NCBI GenBank assembly: GCA_028641055.1
Contig: CM054061.1
Span: forward strand, 120,719,186-120,783,185
Direction of reading: 5' to 3'
Length of the DNA stretch: 64,000 bases
Source: Alopecurus myosuroides
Lineage: Eukaryota; Streptophyta; Magnoliopsida; Poales; Poaceae
The notes below the pieces were generated by a model. That model saw only the letters and a list, made by a program, of their open reading frames with translations, searched no databases and was not told the origin of the DNA. Positions within the stretch are counted from its first letter, which is position 1. Every line of letters starts with the position of its first letter. Made by a program: the position numbers and the translations under genes. Positions 23,828 to 33,672 of this stretch are shown piece after piece.

Positions 23828-26800
23828 TGTGACGCCCCGGGATCGGGCACTATGCAGATTTCAGCATTTCCGCCAAAATCCACATAATAACCGATTCCAG
23901 GTTGCCACTTGTGATAACATTACAACAGTTCACGAATATTCCGCAACAACAACAGAAAAGATATATACAAGACGACTCAAAAGATACAACTGATACAACA
24001 CCAAGATCCAAATAACAGCGGAAGAAAAAACATAGTGTCCGACTACGGACAAGATACAAATTGGACTAAGAGTCCTGAAGATAACCGAGAGCGTCCAATT
24101 CCTGCCCAGGCCAAGCCGGAGGGATTCCCAAGCTAACGTCGTCATACTTCAAACCTGTTGACTGCAATATTGAATATGCAGCCACGAAAAAGGATTCGTG
24201 GGTCAGTATGGTTAAGTACTGGCAAGTGGATAAACCATACTCACAAGATACCGGCGTAGCCAGTCATCACAAGATACAAATACTTTGGGTTCAACGGAAA
24301 GGAAAGGATTATTGCAAATAAGCGGCAGCGGGCTGCACTAACCAACTACAGAGACTCACTACAACATCCGGTTAAAAGAGGAGGATAAGATAGCGTATCA
24401 GAACCAACTGCAACTACTCACCAAACAAACCCATCCAATGTTACCCCCTACTAAGGAAGCAACCCAAGGATAACTCACACTGTTGGATTAAGGATGGATC
24501 AAGTTATTGTGTCAATAAGACTATTACTAGTCAAATATCATTAGTTAGGTGTAAGTTGTTCTGAGTACTTGTTAGCCAGTAGTTTCACCAAGTCAACCAT
24601 AACCGCGGAAAACACGGCTTCTCGAGAAGATTTAACCCTGCAGGGATGCACCAATTTGGCCGTACACGTAAGAATAACCCGCCAGACGGGGGATCAACCC
24701 ACCAAGCGAGGTACTCAACACAACCCAACTCTTCTTCGCATCAAGCCCAAAGCACCACGTGTTGTGCGTGCGCGGCTAATTGAGCCCCCAGGAAGAAAAG
24801 GGGGACCCTCATAGCACTGGAAGACCACGCCGCCCTAAATGCCGACTACAAAAGTTCCACCCTGGCCTCGGGTTCGCACCTGCATATGCATGCATCAAAT
24901 GGAAAGCCCGAACTAAGTGTGGCGATTTGGACGAGATGCGAATCGAGTCAAATTGAGGGGGGCGCCCATACTCGCTTCCCACATGCGGTTAGTGCGCTCA
25001 TCATGGATCAGTAGACAAGACCCTTTTCCTAATTAGGGTCGACACTAACAGGCTTCAAAACCACGCCGGGCCTCCGGCCGGTGCCTTATCATCAAATTAT
25101 TATTACCCAAAACATTAACATGTTGTTGATTGAATTGAAACCCAGCTATCAACTAAACAGGTGATAAGAAAGGAACAACAAGACTTGAGCGCAAACAACA
25201 CTAAGCATGCAACTACGACACGAGGGCCAACAAGGTAAACAAACAACAGTTAATAGGAAGTGGAAGGAATGGCTATATCATGGCTGCAAGGTAACATATA
25301 ATAGGATCGAGACACAAGCATCGAATCAACAGGCTAGAATAAGAACAACGGAAAGAATCGGTAACAAGTGATGAAAGGCAGCCATTTGGCAGCAAGTGAG
25401 TATACTTGCCTGAGATCCAGCAAGTAGAGGTACATCCACAGAACTTGTCGTTGCTCACATCATCTCAACGTCCTATCCGGGAAGAAGCAATGAACCTCGA
25501 ACAAACACCGGATGCAACAATTACTACTACGGCAAAAGATCCAGCATGATCAAGATATGGATGCATAACATTTTAATGGTTGCATAGAAATAAACTAGTT
25601 GACAAGATAACATGTTTAAATGGTCCCATATGCAATTTGAGTTGCATATGAAAAGCCCATGAATTAAGGTTGAAATAGTTGTTTTACAACTAACCAATAG
25701 GTGAAAGTGGATTAGCATGATGCATGGATGAGGAAAACAACAAAATAACAACAATAGAACCAATTGGAAATAAGGTTCACCCATTTTGAAATTCACTTAT
25801 TAAGTTTTGGAATTTTGGTTACTTAAAGGTGTCACACAAGCATTTGTTGTTTTCATCAAGTTAAATTGTTCAAAACAGATAACAAGGTTCATATTTGATT
25901 AGAACACAAAATTTTAGGTGGATTACATGTTTCAATTATTGAAAAAGGAATTACAATGATTTAATTATGAATTAAACAAGATTAAACAAGTTTTAATTGA
26001 ATTTAATTCAAGTTTGAATATTATTTGAATTTTATTTGTTCAAAACATAAATTCAAATTCATAATTGAAAAGGTTATACTTTTCTAGTTTGAAAACATAT
26101 TTTATATGTTCAGAAATAATTTAATTTGAGCAAGTTATGAATTTAGCCAATTTAAATGATTTAAACAAGGTTTAAATTATTTAAGCAATTTTAATTATTC
26201 AAAACATGAAACAAATTTTATATTTGGAAAGGTGGTTCAAAATAGCAGGGAAAACATATTTTATTTGTTGGATTTGGAATTAAAATGAATTAGTTATGAA
26301 TTTAGCAATTTAAATTGCATTAAATAAGAAACAGTTGTTTTCAGCAATTTAAATTATTCAAAACAGAAAACAAATGTTATATTTGGAAAGAGCATGAAAT
26401 TTTGGTTGGAAAACATATTTTATTTGTGTTATTTGAATTAATTTTGAATTAGTTATGGATTTTATCAAATTTTAAATGAGTTGATTGAATTTGATATTTG
26501 GATGCATTTGAATTAGTCAAAACAGAAAACAAATGGTTTGAATAGATAGATAATTAAATTTGGTGCAGTGTACATATTTTATTTTTATTATTTGGGTTTA
26601 TAAAATAAAAGTTATTAGCAAATTAAACCTAGGGACTAATCTGTAAGGAAAAGGACTGAAATTAATAGAAAAGGTGGGCAGAAAAAAAACTGCACCGCGC
26701 AGTGACCCAGAATGGGCCACTGCCAGTGGGCCAGGCCACTGTGGCGCCGACGTGGCCTGCAGGGCCACTGACAGTGGGCCCCGCACGGGTGCGGGCAAGG

Positions 26801-28266
26801 GAAAAAAAGGGGAGGCAATTTGCCTCCCGCGGGACTCGATCCCGCGAGCTCTCGCTTGGGCGCACTGGGCTGTGCCAGTTGGGCTGTTGCTGAACTTGTG
26901 ACAGAACAGGTGCAGGTGGATGGATAACATTCAGTTACGAGGTTTAACTGAATTTGGTTCAGTTCGCCTCTGAATCTCGACGAGCGTTGGTCGTTGGGGA
27001 TGAACGCTCGCGGTGGCGTTGGTGCTCGATGCTGCTGCGAGTGGTGCGGTGGGCTGCCGTGCTTGCGGGTGCTCGAGAGGGAAGGACAGGAGGGGGGAGG
27101 GGGCTCACCAGGTTGGTGTCGAGGAGGCGCTGTCAGATGGCGAGGAAGATGGTCGAGGGTGGCGACAGGGCTCGGCGGCGGAGGGAAACATCGACGGCGT
27201 CGTCGAATCGGGCACCCTCCCGTCTCCACGCCTTCACCAAACACGACGAGGACCTCACCCTGGTTCCATTCCCAGCATCGGAGGAACCTCGAGGTGACCG
27301 TGGCAGGGAGGCGACAACGAGCTCACTGCTCTCTGTATCTCTCTCGTGCAGGTTCAGGGTTCAGAAAAAGCAGAGGGGAGGTGGAAGAAGGAGGAGGTCA
27401 TGGCGGCGCGGCAGGAAGATGGGAGAGGGTACGGTTGCAGGAGGGGGTTTTATGGAGGGATGGAGCTTGGTACGGCAAGCATCAGAGGAGGGGGGAGGAA
27501 GATCCTGTGGTGAGGAGGGAGTCGTTCTGCTGACGTCAGCTCGAGGAGGAAGACGACAACTGAATCGGTATCGGGCTTAAGAGGGAAGTGGGCTTGGGTC
27601 ACTAGGTGGGCTGGGGAAAAAGGGCTGGGGCTGGCCTCTCTCCTTGCTTTGCTTTTTCTTTTTATTTTTTCCTTAACTCTTTTTTTTTGTAAAGGATGAA
27701 AGAGAGAGAGAGAGAGAGAGATAGTTAGGAGGGTTTGGGGTTTTATCTTTTATGAACTATTTTTATTGATTATCAAAACAGCAAATAACAAGGTATGTTA
27801 CTTATTTTCAACAATTTGGAAAATGACAATTTGTTTGAAATTGGCTATTTGAAATTCATATAGGATTTCAGTTGATTTTTTAAAATTGACAAATTTTATT
27901 TAATAAACCCAAAAACTTAGTGAGCTAAAAAGTTTGCAAGTTGTTAATTTTCTTAAACCACAGTTTGATCATGTCAATTATGATTGATTTGGAAGTGAAT
28001 TTGAATTTGCCATTTGGGGTTACTAAAAAGGAGTTTTCACTTAACAAACAATTTGAACAAATTCAACTTCAAACTATTTGAAAACAATTGAGTTGTTTTA
28101 GTTGGCAATTTTTAATTTGGAAATTTTGAGCAATGTTTGAAAGTGTAATTTGGTTTGAGTTTTCCAGTTGTTTTGAAAACAGGATGCAATGCTTATGTGA
28201 TGCATGTGATGCAAGCAAAAAGAAAACAAACAACTTTCTACTTAGGGTAACACCCCAGGTGTTACA
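23828..28266. mobile_element. 4.4-kb solo-LTR-like insertion in the Gypsy-2 antisense gene
   Basis: It begins TGTGACGCCCCGGG and ends GGTGTTACA, giving TG...CA termini in a short imperfect inverted repeat. Both sides carry the 5-bp direct repeat TGGGG (23823-23827 and 28267-28271). I see no internal LTR pair, PBS, or gag/pol motif, so it looks like one LTR left after recombination. At 4439 bp it is unusually long for an LTR, in the range known for LARD/Sukkula-type LTRs of Triticeae, but I cannot confirm the family. The left 1.3 kb is mixed, 25540-26640 is very AT-rich, 26690-27600 is GC-rich, and a GA microsatellite follows. Open frames in the GC-rich part show no recognisable domain. Confidence 0.75.
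27701..27720. repeat. (AG)10 microsatellite
   Basis: Ten AG units follow a T-rich run, inside the 4.4-kb LTR-like insertion. Confidence 0.95.
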
Positions 28267-30046
28267 TGGGGTGAGTTGGATAATTGTTGGTTAAGTTTTC
28301 GCATGTTATCAAAGGAATAGGGTTCGGAGGACATAAGGGAGAAGGGAACCTTGGACACCACCCCCTGGTCTTCCTCTTGGCCCCAACAACTGCTTTTTGT
28401 TCAGGGTCGCTTTGATCGGATTCGGTGGCCTCCGGGTCGCCCTCGTCCTTGTCATCTTTGTCCTCCAACCCTATAAGCCGAGTATGCACAGTCGGAAAAA
28501 GTTAGATGTGCGAGCAAAATAGCGCAAGTGAAATTGATAGAAGACCCGGATAAATACCTTCGTCATTGTCAGCCGGTTCCTCATCTTCCTCCGGGTCTCC
28601 GGAAGAAGGGGAGGTCTCGACGTTCCAGAAAACGTTATCAGCCTGAGACAAAAGCACAAGCATAAGAATCAGCAGTCGTATCAAGCGAAAGCATGAAGGT
28701 AAAAGTATAAGAGTCGGATTTTACCGCTGGAGCCGGGTTATCCCGGGTGAATGGAGCTAGCCCGGCGATGTTTTTGATCACCTCCAATTTTTCCGTCAAG
28801 AAACTCTTGATGGTTTTGTTGGTATCGCCGGCTGGGTAGTTCTTGGAAGAATATCGAAGCGCGTCCGTGACGTGCCCCGAGTACTCGCACATTAGCTTGG
28901 TGCGGATGGAGTTGCGCTGGATCCTGAAGTCCACCCAGGTCTTGACCAAGTTGAGCCCAAGGAGACCTTGGGCGGAGAGGACGGCTATCTTGGTTAACAG
29001 AGGTTGGATGGCCGCCCTGTCCGATTCAGGGGCAAAGGCGTTGAAGGATTCGGAGATATCGACGAGGCCCTCCGAGTAACCCGGCAATTTCTTCTCGCCG
29101 GGTGGGGAGGTGTCTCGGCAGTAAAAGAAAGAAAGTTGCCAGTGTTTAACATGGGAATTCAGGTTAAGAGTTGGCATTGGGGAATTTTTGCGGCGCTGGA
29201 TGGAAACCCCGTCGCAAGCAAGAAGCGCCCCGTCACCGCTTTCGCGGCACGGTTTGCATTGGAAAAGTTCGATAAAAAGAGTCAAATTTGGGGGAGTGCA
29301 CAAATATGACTCGGAAAGAACGATGAAATGGGTTATGTTCAACATAGAGTTAGGCCCTATGTCGAACACCCGGAGGCCATAGTGGCTCAAGACCTCGCGG
29401 AAGAAAGGGTGACCCGGAGGGCGAAACCCCCGGGTCACGTGCTCAACAAAGCAAATTACCTCGTCGGCAGCAGGTGTGGGCCGGGTCTCATCACCCGGCA
29501 CCCTCCAGTGGATATCCTTCTGAGGGGGGAGGACCCCTAACTCGGCCAGCTCCTCCAGCTTGGCCCTAGTAACTGTGGATTGCGCCCAATTGGCGGATAT
29601 TGATTGGGTTGTCCGGGTTTTGGCCGTCTGCTTCCCTTGCTTCTTGGGAGCCATGGGTTCAGCCTGCAAAAGCACGAGACAAAAAGGTACAAGACGTAAG
29701 ACTCGGAAATCATAGGTTATCCGGGTATTTGCAAGCAGTATCAAAAGAAGGCATGAGGACTATGAATTATCCGGGTATCACTGGACGGGGTGAAAATTAC
29801 AGGTCATCCGGGTATCGAGTGGCAATATAGAAATTATGGGGGACTTACGTATTGGTGATCATTTGCGGAAGAAGGGTGATTGCCCATGTATCTACTGCAA
29901 GCAAAAGAACTGGAAGAAGTGGATTTTCCGGGTGTCAATGACGGTTGCGGAAAATTTGGGCGAAATGGATCTAGATTGAAAATTTTGCGGATGATTTTGT
30001 GGAGGAGTTGGTGATTAACGGCGATAGGGGAGTAATATATGACCGT

Positions 30047-30600
30047 TATAACTGTGCACGGTTAACCGAAAACCGAGAAACCGAACCGAAAAAACCGAAA
30101 CCGAACCGAAATTATGGTTATTTTGGTTTCCGATTAAGGTTACGGTTAGTAAAATAGCTAACCATATGCATGTGGTTAATACGGTTAATAACCGAAAACC
30201 GAATGGTTAACCATTAAAAAACCGAATGATGTAAACATGTACTTATTTGCTACTTGTATTAACTTTATAGGTTACTTGTAGCATGTGATTTGCTACTTGT
30301 ATATACTTTCATTAACTTTTATGGGTTATTTGGTTATTTTGGACCATATGTGTATTAATTTTATAGTCTTTTCCATTATTTTGTAATATATGGGCACCAA
30401 AAGAAATTATCATTTTAAAATTCGCGTTAAGTTTGGTTAATTTGGTTATTACCGAAACTGAACCAAAATTAAATGGTTATTACCGAAACCGAACCGTATT
30501 CTCGTACAAAACCGTATTTACCGAAGTATTGAAACCGTACAAACCGAAAAACCGTATAAACCGAATCGAATTAACCATATTAACTGAATGCCCAGTTATA
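30047..30600. mobile_element. hAT-like non-autonomous element filled with ACCGAA-type repeats
   Basis: 554 bp, flanked by a perfect 8-bp direct repeat ATGACCGT (30039-30046 and 30601-30608). Terminal inverted repeats are TATAACTGTGCA on the left and TATAACTGGGCA on the right (11 of 12 match). An 8-bp TSD is the hAT signature. The interior has no coding frame of note and is dominated near both ends by degenerate ACCGAA/GGTTAA motifs in direct and inverted orientation. It sits in the predicted leader intron of the Gypsy-2 antisense gene. Confidence 0.8.
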
Positions 30601-30749
30601 ATGACCGTCTACCAGGCTATTGGACGAACTAGTATGGAATTAGGCGACCTAATCTGGCGCGGAAAGGAAAATGGCCCGCGGTTGACTAGATCCAATCTAG
30701 ATCGATTCGAAAGATTACAAGGCCAGATTAATGGAAACAAGGAGCTCAC

Positions 30750-30990
30750 CGGAGGAGATTGGAGTAATGCGCGGCGGCGGCAAGTGGCGCACTCCGAATG
30801 CCCCTTTGCGACTGTCGGCAAGCTGGTCGAGGGCGCGGCGGCGGAGGATGGCGGCGGCGCGGGACGAGCTGTGGCGGAACGTAGCCGGCGGCGGATTGGT
30901 TCCGGTGGCGTACGCAAGGTCTCCGTGGCGGCGCTCTGTGAGCTCGGGCGCGGGAGTGAAGGAGAGGAAGAAGTAATGGACCGTTGGGGT
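30750..30990 (-). other. Predicted 5' leader exon of the Gypsy-2 antisense gene
   Basis: GC-rich sequence downstream (leftward) of the minus-strand TATA box. The minus strand reads CTCCG|GTGAGC at 30750/30749, a good splice donor, and TTTTGCAG|GCTGAACCC at 29664/29663 is the matching acceptor nine bases before the ATG. This gives a leader intron of about 1.1 kb. Confidence 0.45.
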
Positions 30991-31010
30991 TAGGTTATCC
31001 CCCGGGTGCC

Positions 31011-31018
31011 TATTTATA
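31011..31018 (-). promoter_or_regulatory. Minus-strand TATA box for the Gypsy-2 antisense gene
   Basis: The minus strand reads CACCTTATAAATAGGCACC, with TATAAATA at 31018-31011, followed after about 30 nt by a pyrimidine-rich leader. The placement, upstream of the predicted leader exon, supports an independent promoter. Confidence 0.5.
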
Positions 31019-31382
31019 AGGTGCGGGTGGATAAACCTAGGCCAACGGGCGAGAGCCGGAAATTTTGGGATAAAGGATATCCGCCGGATTTTCCGGGATA
31101 TGCGTTAAGTGCTAGACGGGATATCCGGGCAAGATATGAAGGAAATCTTCCCGCGGTATCAGGATCAGTTATCAAGTGGTGTAAGCCGGATCTTTGACAT
31201 TCTTACCCGGGCGTTGACCCGGAAAGAGTAAAGAGGGATTTAGAGAAAGCCGGGTTATTATATGGCCACCATGGAGTTAGGCCTAGCTGTTTATCAAAGC
31301 AATCTAACCCGGCCTCTATGAACTTTTTTTGTAGGGAATAGCGTGCGCTTCAAGGAGGATCTCATGAAGCCCAAGCTATTCT

Positions 31383-31391
31383 GGGGACTAC
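31383..31391 (+). other. Polypurine tract of Gypsy-2
   Basis: GGGGACTAC directly before the 3' LTR start. The heptamer GGGGACT is shared with Gypsy-1. Confidence 0.7.
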
Positions 31392-31866
31392 TGATGGAGG
31401 GATGATAACCCGGTAGGCCAACGCCAAGAAGTAACTCGGCCCAAAGGACGCTGCACAAGACCTGGCTTAAGATAAAGGAGTTTCTAGAAGGCCCAAGAAC
31501 GTAGGCCTCGTAACCCGGATTGTGGGTTCCGATAAGGAAGTTTAGGGTTTGTAGGCAGTGTTCGGGTAGGATTCAGAGTGCGCCTTGGAGAGTAGGCCAG
31601 GGGGTCCGGATATTATATAAGCCGGCCCCTAGGGTTAGACGAGAGAGATCCAAGAGTCTGAGTAATATCGCTAGGTATCGAGTATCCAGTGTAATACGAG
31701 AGTTGATTTAATATATCTAGATCGGAGACTCGGCGACTTGATTGCCGGCTACCAGATCGCATATCATCATGTTTTCCCTTGAGCTAAACCCTCTCCCAAA
31801 CACCAGAGTCAAATTGCCCCAAGATAAGTTACCCCCGGTAACGTCTGCCGTGATTATCCCACGACA
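31392..31866 (+). repeat. 3' LTR of Gypsy-2
   Basis: 475 bp, nearly identical to 16759-17233. It is followed directly by the TSD GAGAT (31867-31871). Confidence 0.96.
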
Positions 31867-31871
31867 GAGAT
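31867..31871. repeat. Target-site duplication of Gypsy-2, right copy
   Basis: GAGAT, matching 16754-16758. Confidence 0.95.
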
Positions 31872-32124
31872 GATGCGGCTGCAGCCCGAAGTTCTTGAGG
31901 AACTCCTTGAAGAAGTCCGACACCGGGAGGCCGAATCCCCGCTTGAAGTGTGCGAGGAAGACGACGAACTCGTCCTCCTCTGGCGTGGGGACGATTTCGT
32001 TGTCCGGTTGCCGGCATCGCACACCGGGAGGGACACGACGGGTATTGACTAGCCATTGGCAGTCTTCCGCCATGACTTCGGGTCCCTCCCATCCGGCGCG
32101 GGCGTCGTCATCTCCGCGAGCCAT
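31872..32124 (-). pseudogene. First coding exon (5' part) of the Gypsy-1 antisense gene
   Basis: It starts at ATG 32124 (MARGDDDARAGWEG). It contains the first half of the conserved domain: P-T-P-E-E-D-E, F-K-R-G-F-G, D-F-F-K-E-F-L-K-N-F-G-L-Q-P-H-H-L. It is cut here by Gypsy-2. With one GAGAT copy removed, the frame runs straight on at 16758 with the P-P-N-A-M half of the domain. This is the PF04195 'putative gypsy-type transposon' family, found in Tat-lineage elements and of unknown function. Confidence 0.78.
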
Positions 32125-32314
32125 GGAGATGAGAAGGTTGGTGGAAGATTGGTGGAAGATTTGAGTGAAGGAATCGAGATCTGGCTTTCCGGCGGCGCAT
32201 GGAGCGGCGGCGCGGCAAAGATTTGCGGTGGCGGCGTGCTCTACGGCGGCGGAGAGGCGAAGAGGCAGAAAGATGGAAGTGAGGAGGAAAGAGAAGGAGG
32301 AGGTACCGAGGGGG

Positions 32315-32321
32315 TATTTAT
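32315..32321 (-). promoter_or_regulatory. Minus-strand TATA-like box for the Gypsy-1 antisense gene
   Basis: The minus strand reads GAGAGATAAATACCCCC about 190 nt upstream of the ATG at 32124. Its placement matches the minus-strand TATA of Gypsy-2. Confidence 0.45.
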
Positions 32322-32827
32322 CTCTCCCCTCAGGTTGCCGTTACCAGCGGAGTTAGTGGGATCGATCATGCACTGGGATCGTGCGGCGTGGGAAGCGAAC
32401 CGGTTAGAAACGCACACATCGCATATTGCGCGCGTAACCGGTGCAGTTAATCCCACGTCGAGATCGTGGGTTAATAAGTGCGGTTGAAGGGACCTAACGG
32501 GCCGGTGGGCCCTGGTCGCAGTGATGGGCGCGTGGCCTGTCGTATCCCAGGCATCGAGGCGTCGGGGGTACGGGGGCGTGACACGTGCCCAGTAGCGATG
32601 CGGAGAGATGGATTTGCTCTGGCACAGCAAGATTCTGTTCGAAAATTTGCGAAGTCTTATTACTCGGCGTCAGAGAAGAGAAATGTTGCTACTCGGAGGA
32701 GAAGAGACTCAAGCGAGAATTGAAGGGTATTCGGAGACACAACTCGGCATCTTATTGATGAAGGACAAGGTTTGTTTCTTAAGCTGGAAGAGCCCAGTGA
32801 ACGAGTTCGCAGGACTCTACCGGCTTC

Positions 32828-32836
32828 GGGGACTAA
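32828..32836 (+). other. Polypurine tract of Gypsy-1
   Basis: GGGGACTAA directly before the 3' LTR start TGTCGGGG. Confidence 0.7.
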
Positions 32837-33672
32837 TGTCGGGGGGTTACCCCCGAGTAGGGGTAAAGCAAGTGCTAAAGGCAAGATCAAAGGAGAGTTT
32901 TGGCTGAGTAGCTGGCTACCCGGTACTCGCTACCCGGTCGTCTGCTATCCGGCCGTACCTACTAATGGCCAGAAGGAAGAATCAAGGAAGTTGTATTCTT
33001 CCGAGTAGAGGAAGTGAGTTCTTACTCGGGCCAGAAGTCAAAGGAGCCGTTCTGACACAGGATCCCGCGTATCCTGGGTCCGTACCGGCGCACTGTTCAT
33101 CTGCAGAGCGCGTATTTATCCGCGCCAGGGTGTCAGCATGACGGTGCAGGTCAGGGGGCCTACACTGTGGGCGTGCCAGTGATAACAGGTCATGAACTTG
33201 GTTTTGCACAACGACTTTGTACACAAGACAAACTAGGAAGCCAAAGCTGTCAGCGAGAAGCTGGAAGTGTAGTGTGCACACAATGTCGACACCCGTCTGT
33301 ACTTTTCATCTTTCGATGTATTCGGCTGGGCACCATTATATAAGGTGCCCTGCCTCCTCCTGTGCGAGGGTCGGTTCACGTGGATGCATTCAGGACCAAG
33401 ACTTTCACATAGAGAGAAGAGTGGCTACTCGGCTGCGAGCTTGACTGTACCGTGGCTACTCGGTAGAACACACATATAAAGAGAGAAAGGCAGGAGTAGG
33501 GGTTTTACCTCCACACGAGGGCCCTGAACCTGGGTAGATCTTGTTGTTTGCAGTGTTTGATTCGTCCCACACGCGGCTACCCGCTGCGTGAACCCTCCCC
33601 GAGCAACTCCAGCGTCCATCGACCCCAGATCTTTAGCCATCATATGGCATCTGCCGTGATACCACCACGACA
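32837..33672 (+). repeat. 3' LTR of Gypsy-1
   Basis: 836 bp, full-length match to 3527-4364 with about 31 substitutions and one 2-bp indel. It is followed directly by TACGT (33673-33677). Confidence 0.95.

Larger units (their letters stand above)
21963..29654 (-). pseudogene. Antisense multi-exon gene of Gypsy-2
   Basis: A minus-strand gene starting at ATG 29654 (MAPKKQGKQ). Exons supported by splice signals: 29663-28725 (donor G|GTAAAA), 28642-28558 (acceptor CTCAG, donor AAG|GTATTT), 28470 to about 28390, about 23820-23568, 23492-23079 (donor GAG|GTAAAT), 22956-22755 (donor CTG|GTACGA), and 22660 to the stop near 21963. Exon lengths 930 and 85 nt keep the frame into the next exon. The N-terminal domain (residues about 40-150) matches that of the Gypsy-1 antisense gene: W-R-V-P-x-D-E, P-T-P-x-x-D-E, R-G-F, F-F-R-E-V-L, GL, P-N-S-M. 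Then come acidic, KRK/AKRR basic, and coiled-coil (KKLAKTTKLLEKEVALREA) segments. A frameshift near 22440 and the LTR insertion suggest it is no longer intact. Function unknown. Confidence 0.72.
16759..31866 (+). mobile_element. Gypsy-2: young non-autonomous Tat-type element lacking RT, RNase H and integrase
   Basis: A 15.1-kb insertion, of which 4.4 kb is the solo-LTR-like insertion and 0.55 kb the hAT-like element. It has two 475-bp LTRs that differ at only about 3 positions by eye, perfect GAGAT TSDs, the same PBS as Gypsy-1, a gag-protease frame, and an antisense gene on the minus strand. Coding stops after the first conserved RT block (WRMCVDY). No YVDD, RNase H or integrase motif follows. 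It must therefore have moved using enzymes of another element. It lies inside the antisense gene of Gypsy-1. Confidence 0.93.
3527..33672 (+). mobile_element. Gypsy-1: complete Tat-lineage Gypsy retrotransposon with antisense gene
   Basis: The element is about 30.1 kb now and about 15.0 kb without Gypsy-2. Order on the plus strand: 5' LTR, PBS, gag, protease, RT-RNase H, integrase, then a long 3' region with a minus-strand multi-exon gene, a polypurine tract and the 3' LTR. Perfect 5-bp TSDs (TACGT) flank it. By hand alignment the LTRs differ at about 31 of 836 positions plus a 2-bp indel (about 3.7 percent). Integrase lies after RNase H, as in Gypsy. The PBS sequence and the antisense gene before the 3' LTR fit the Tat lineage (RIRE2/Grande/Retand type). 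Frameshifts and stops in gag and pol mean it is no longer autonomous. Confidence 0.93.

Noticed and set aside
26636..27580. Long frames on both strands in the GC-rich part of the 4.4-kb insertion
   Set aside because: No domain or start context; overlapping frames on both strands point to base composition.
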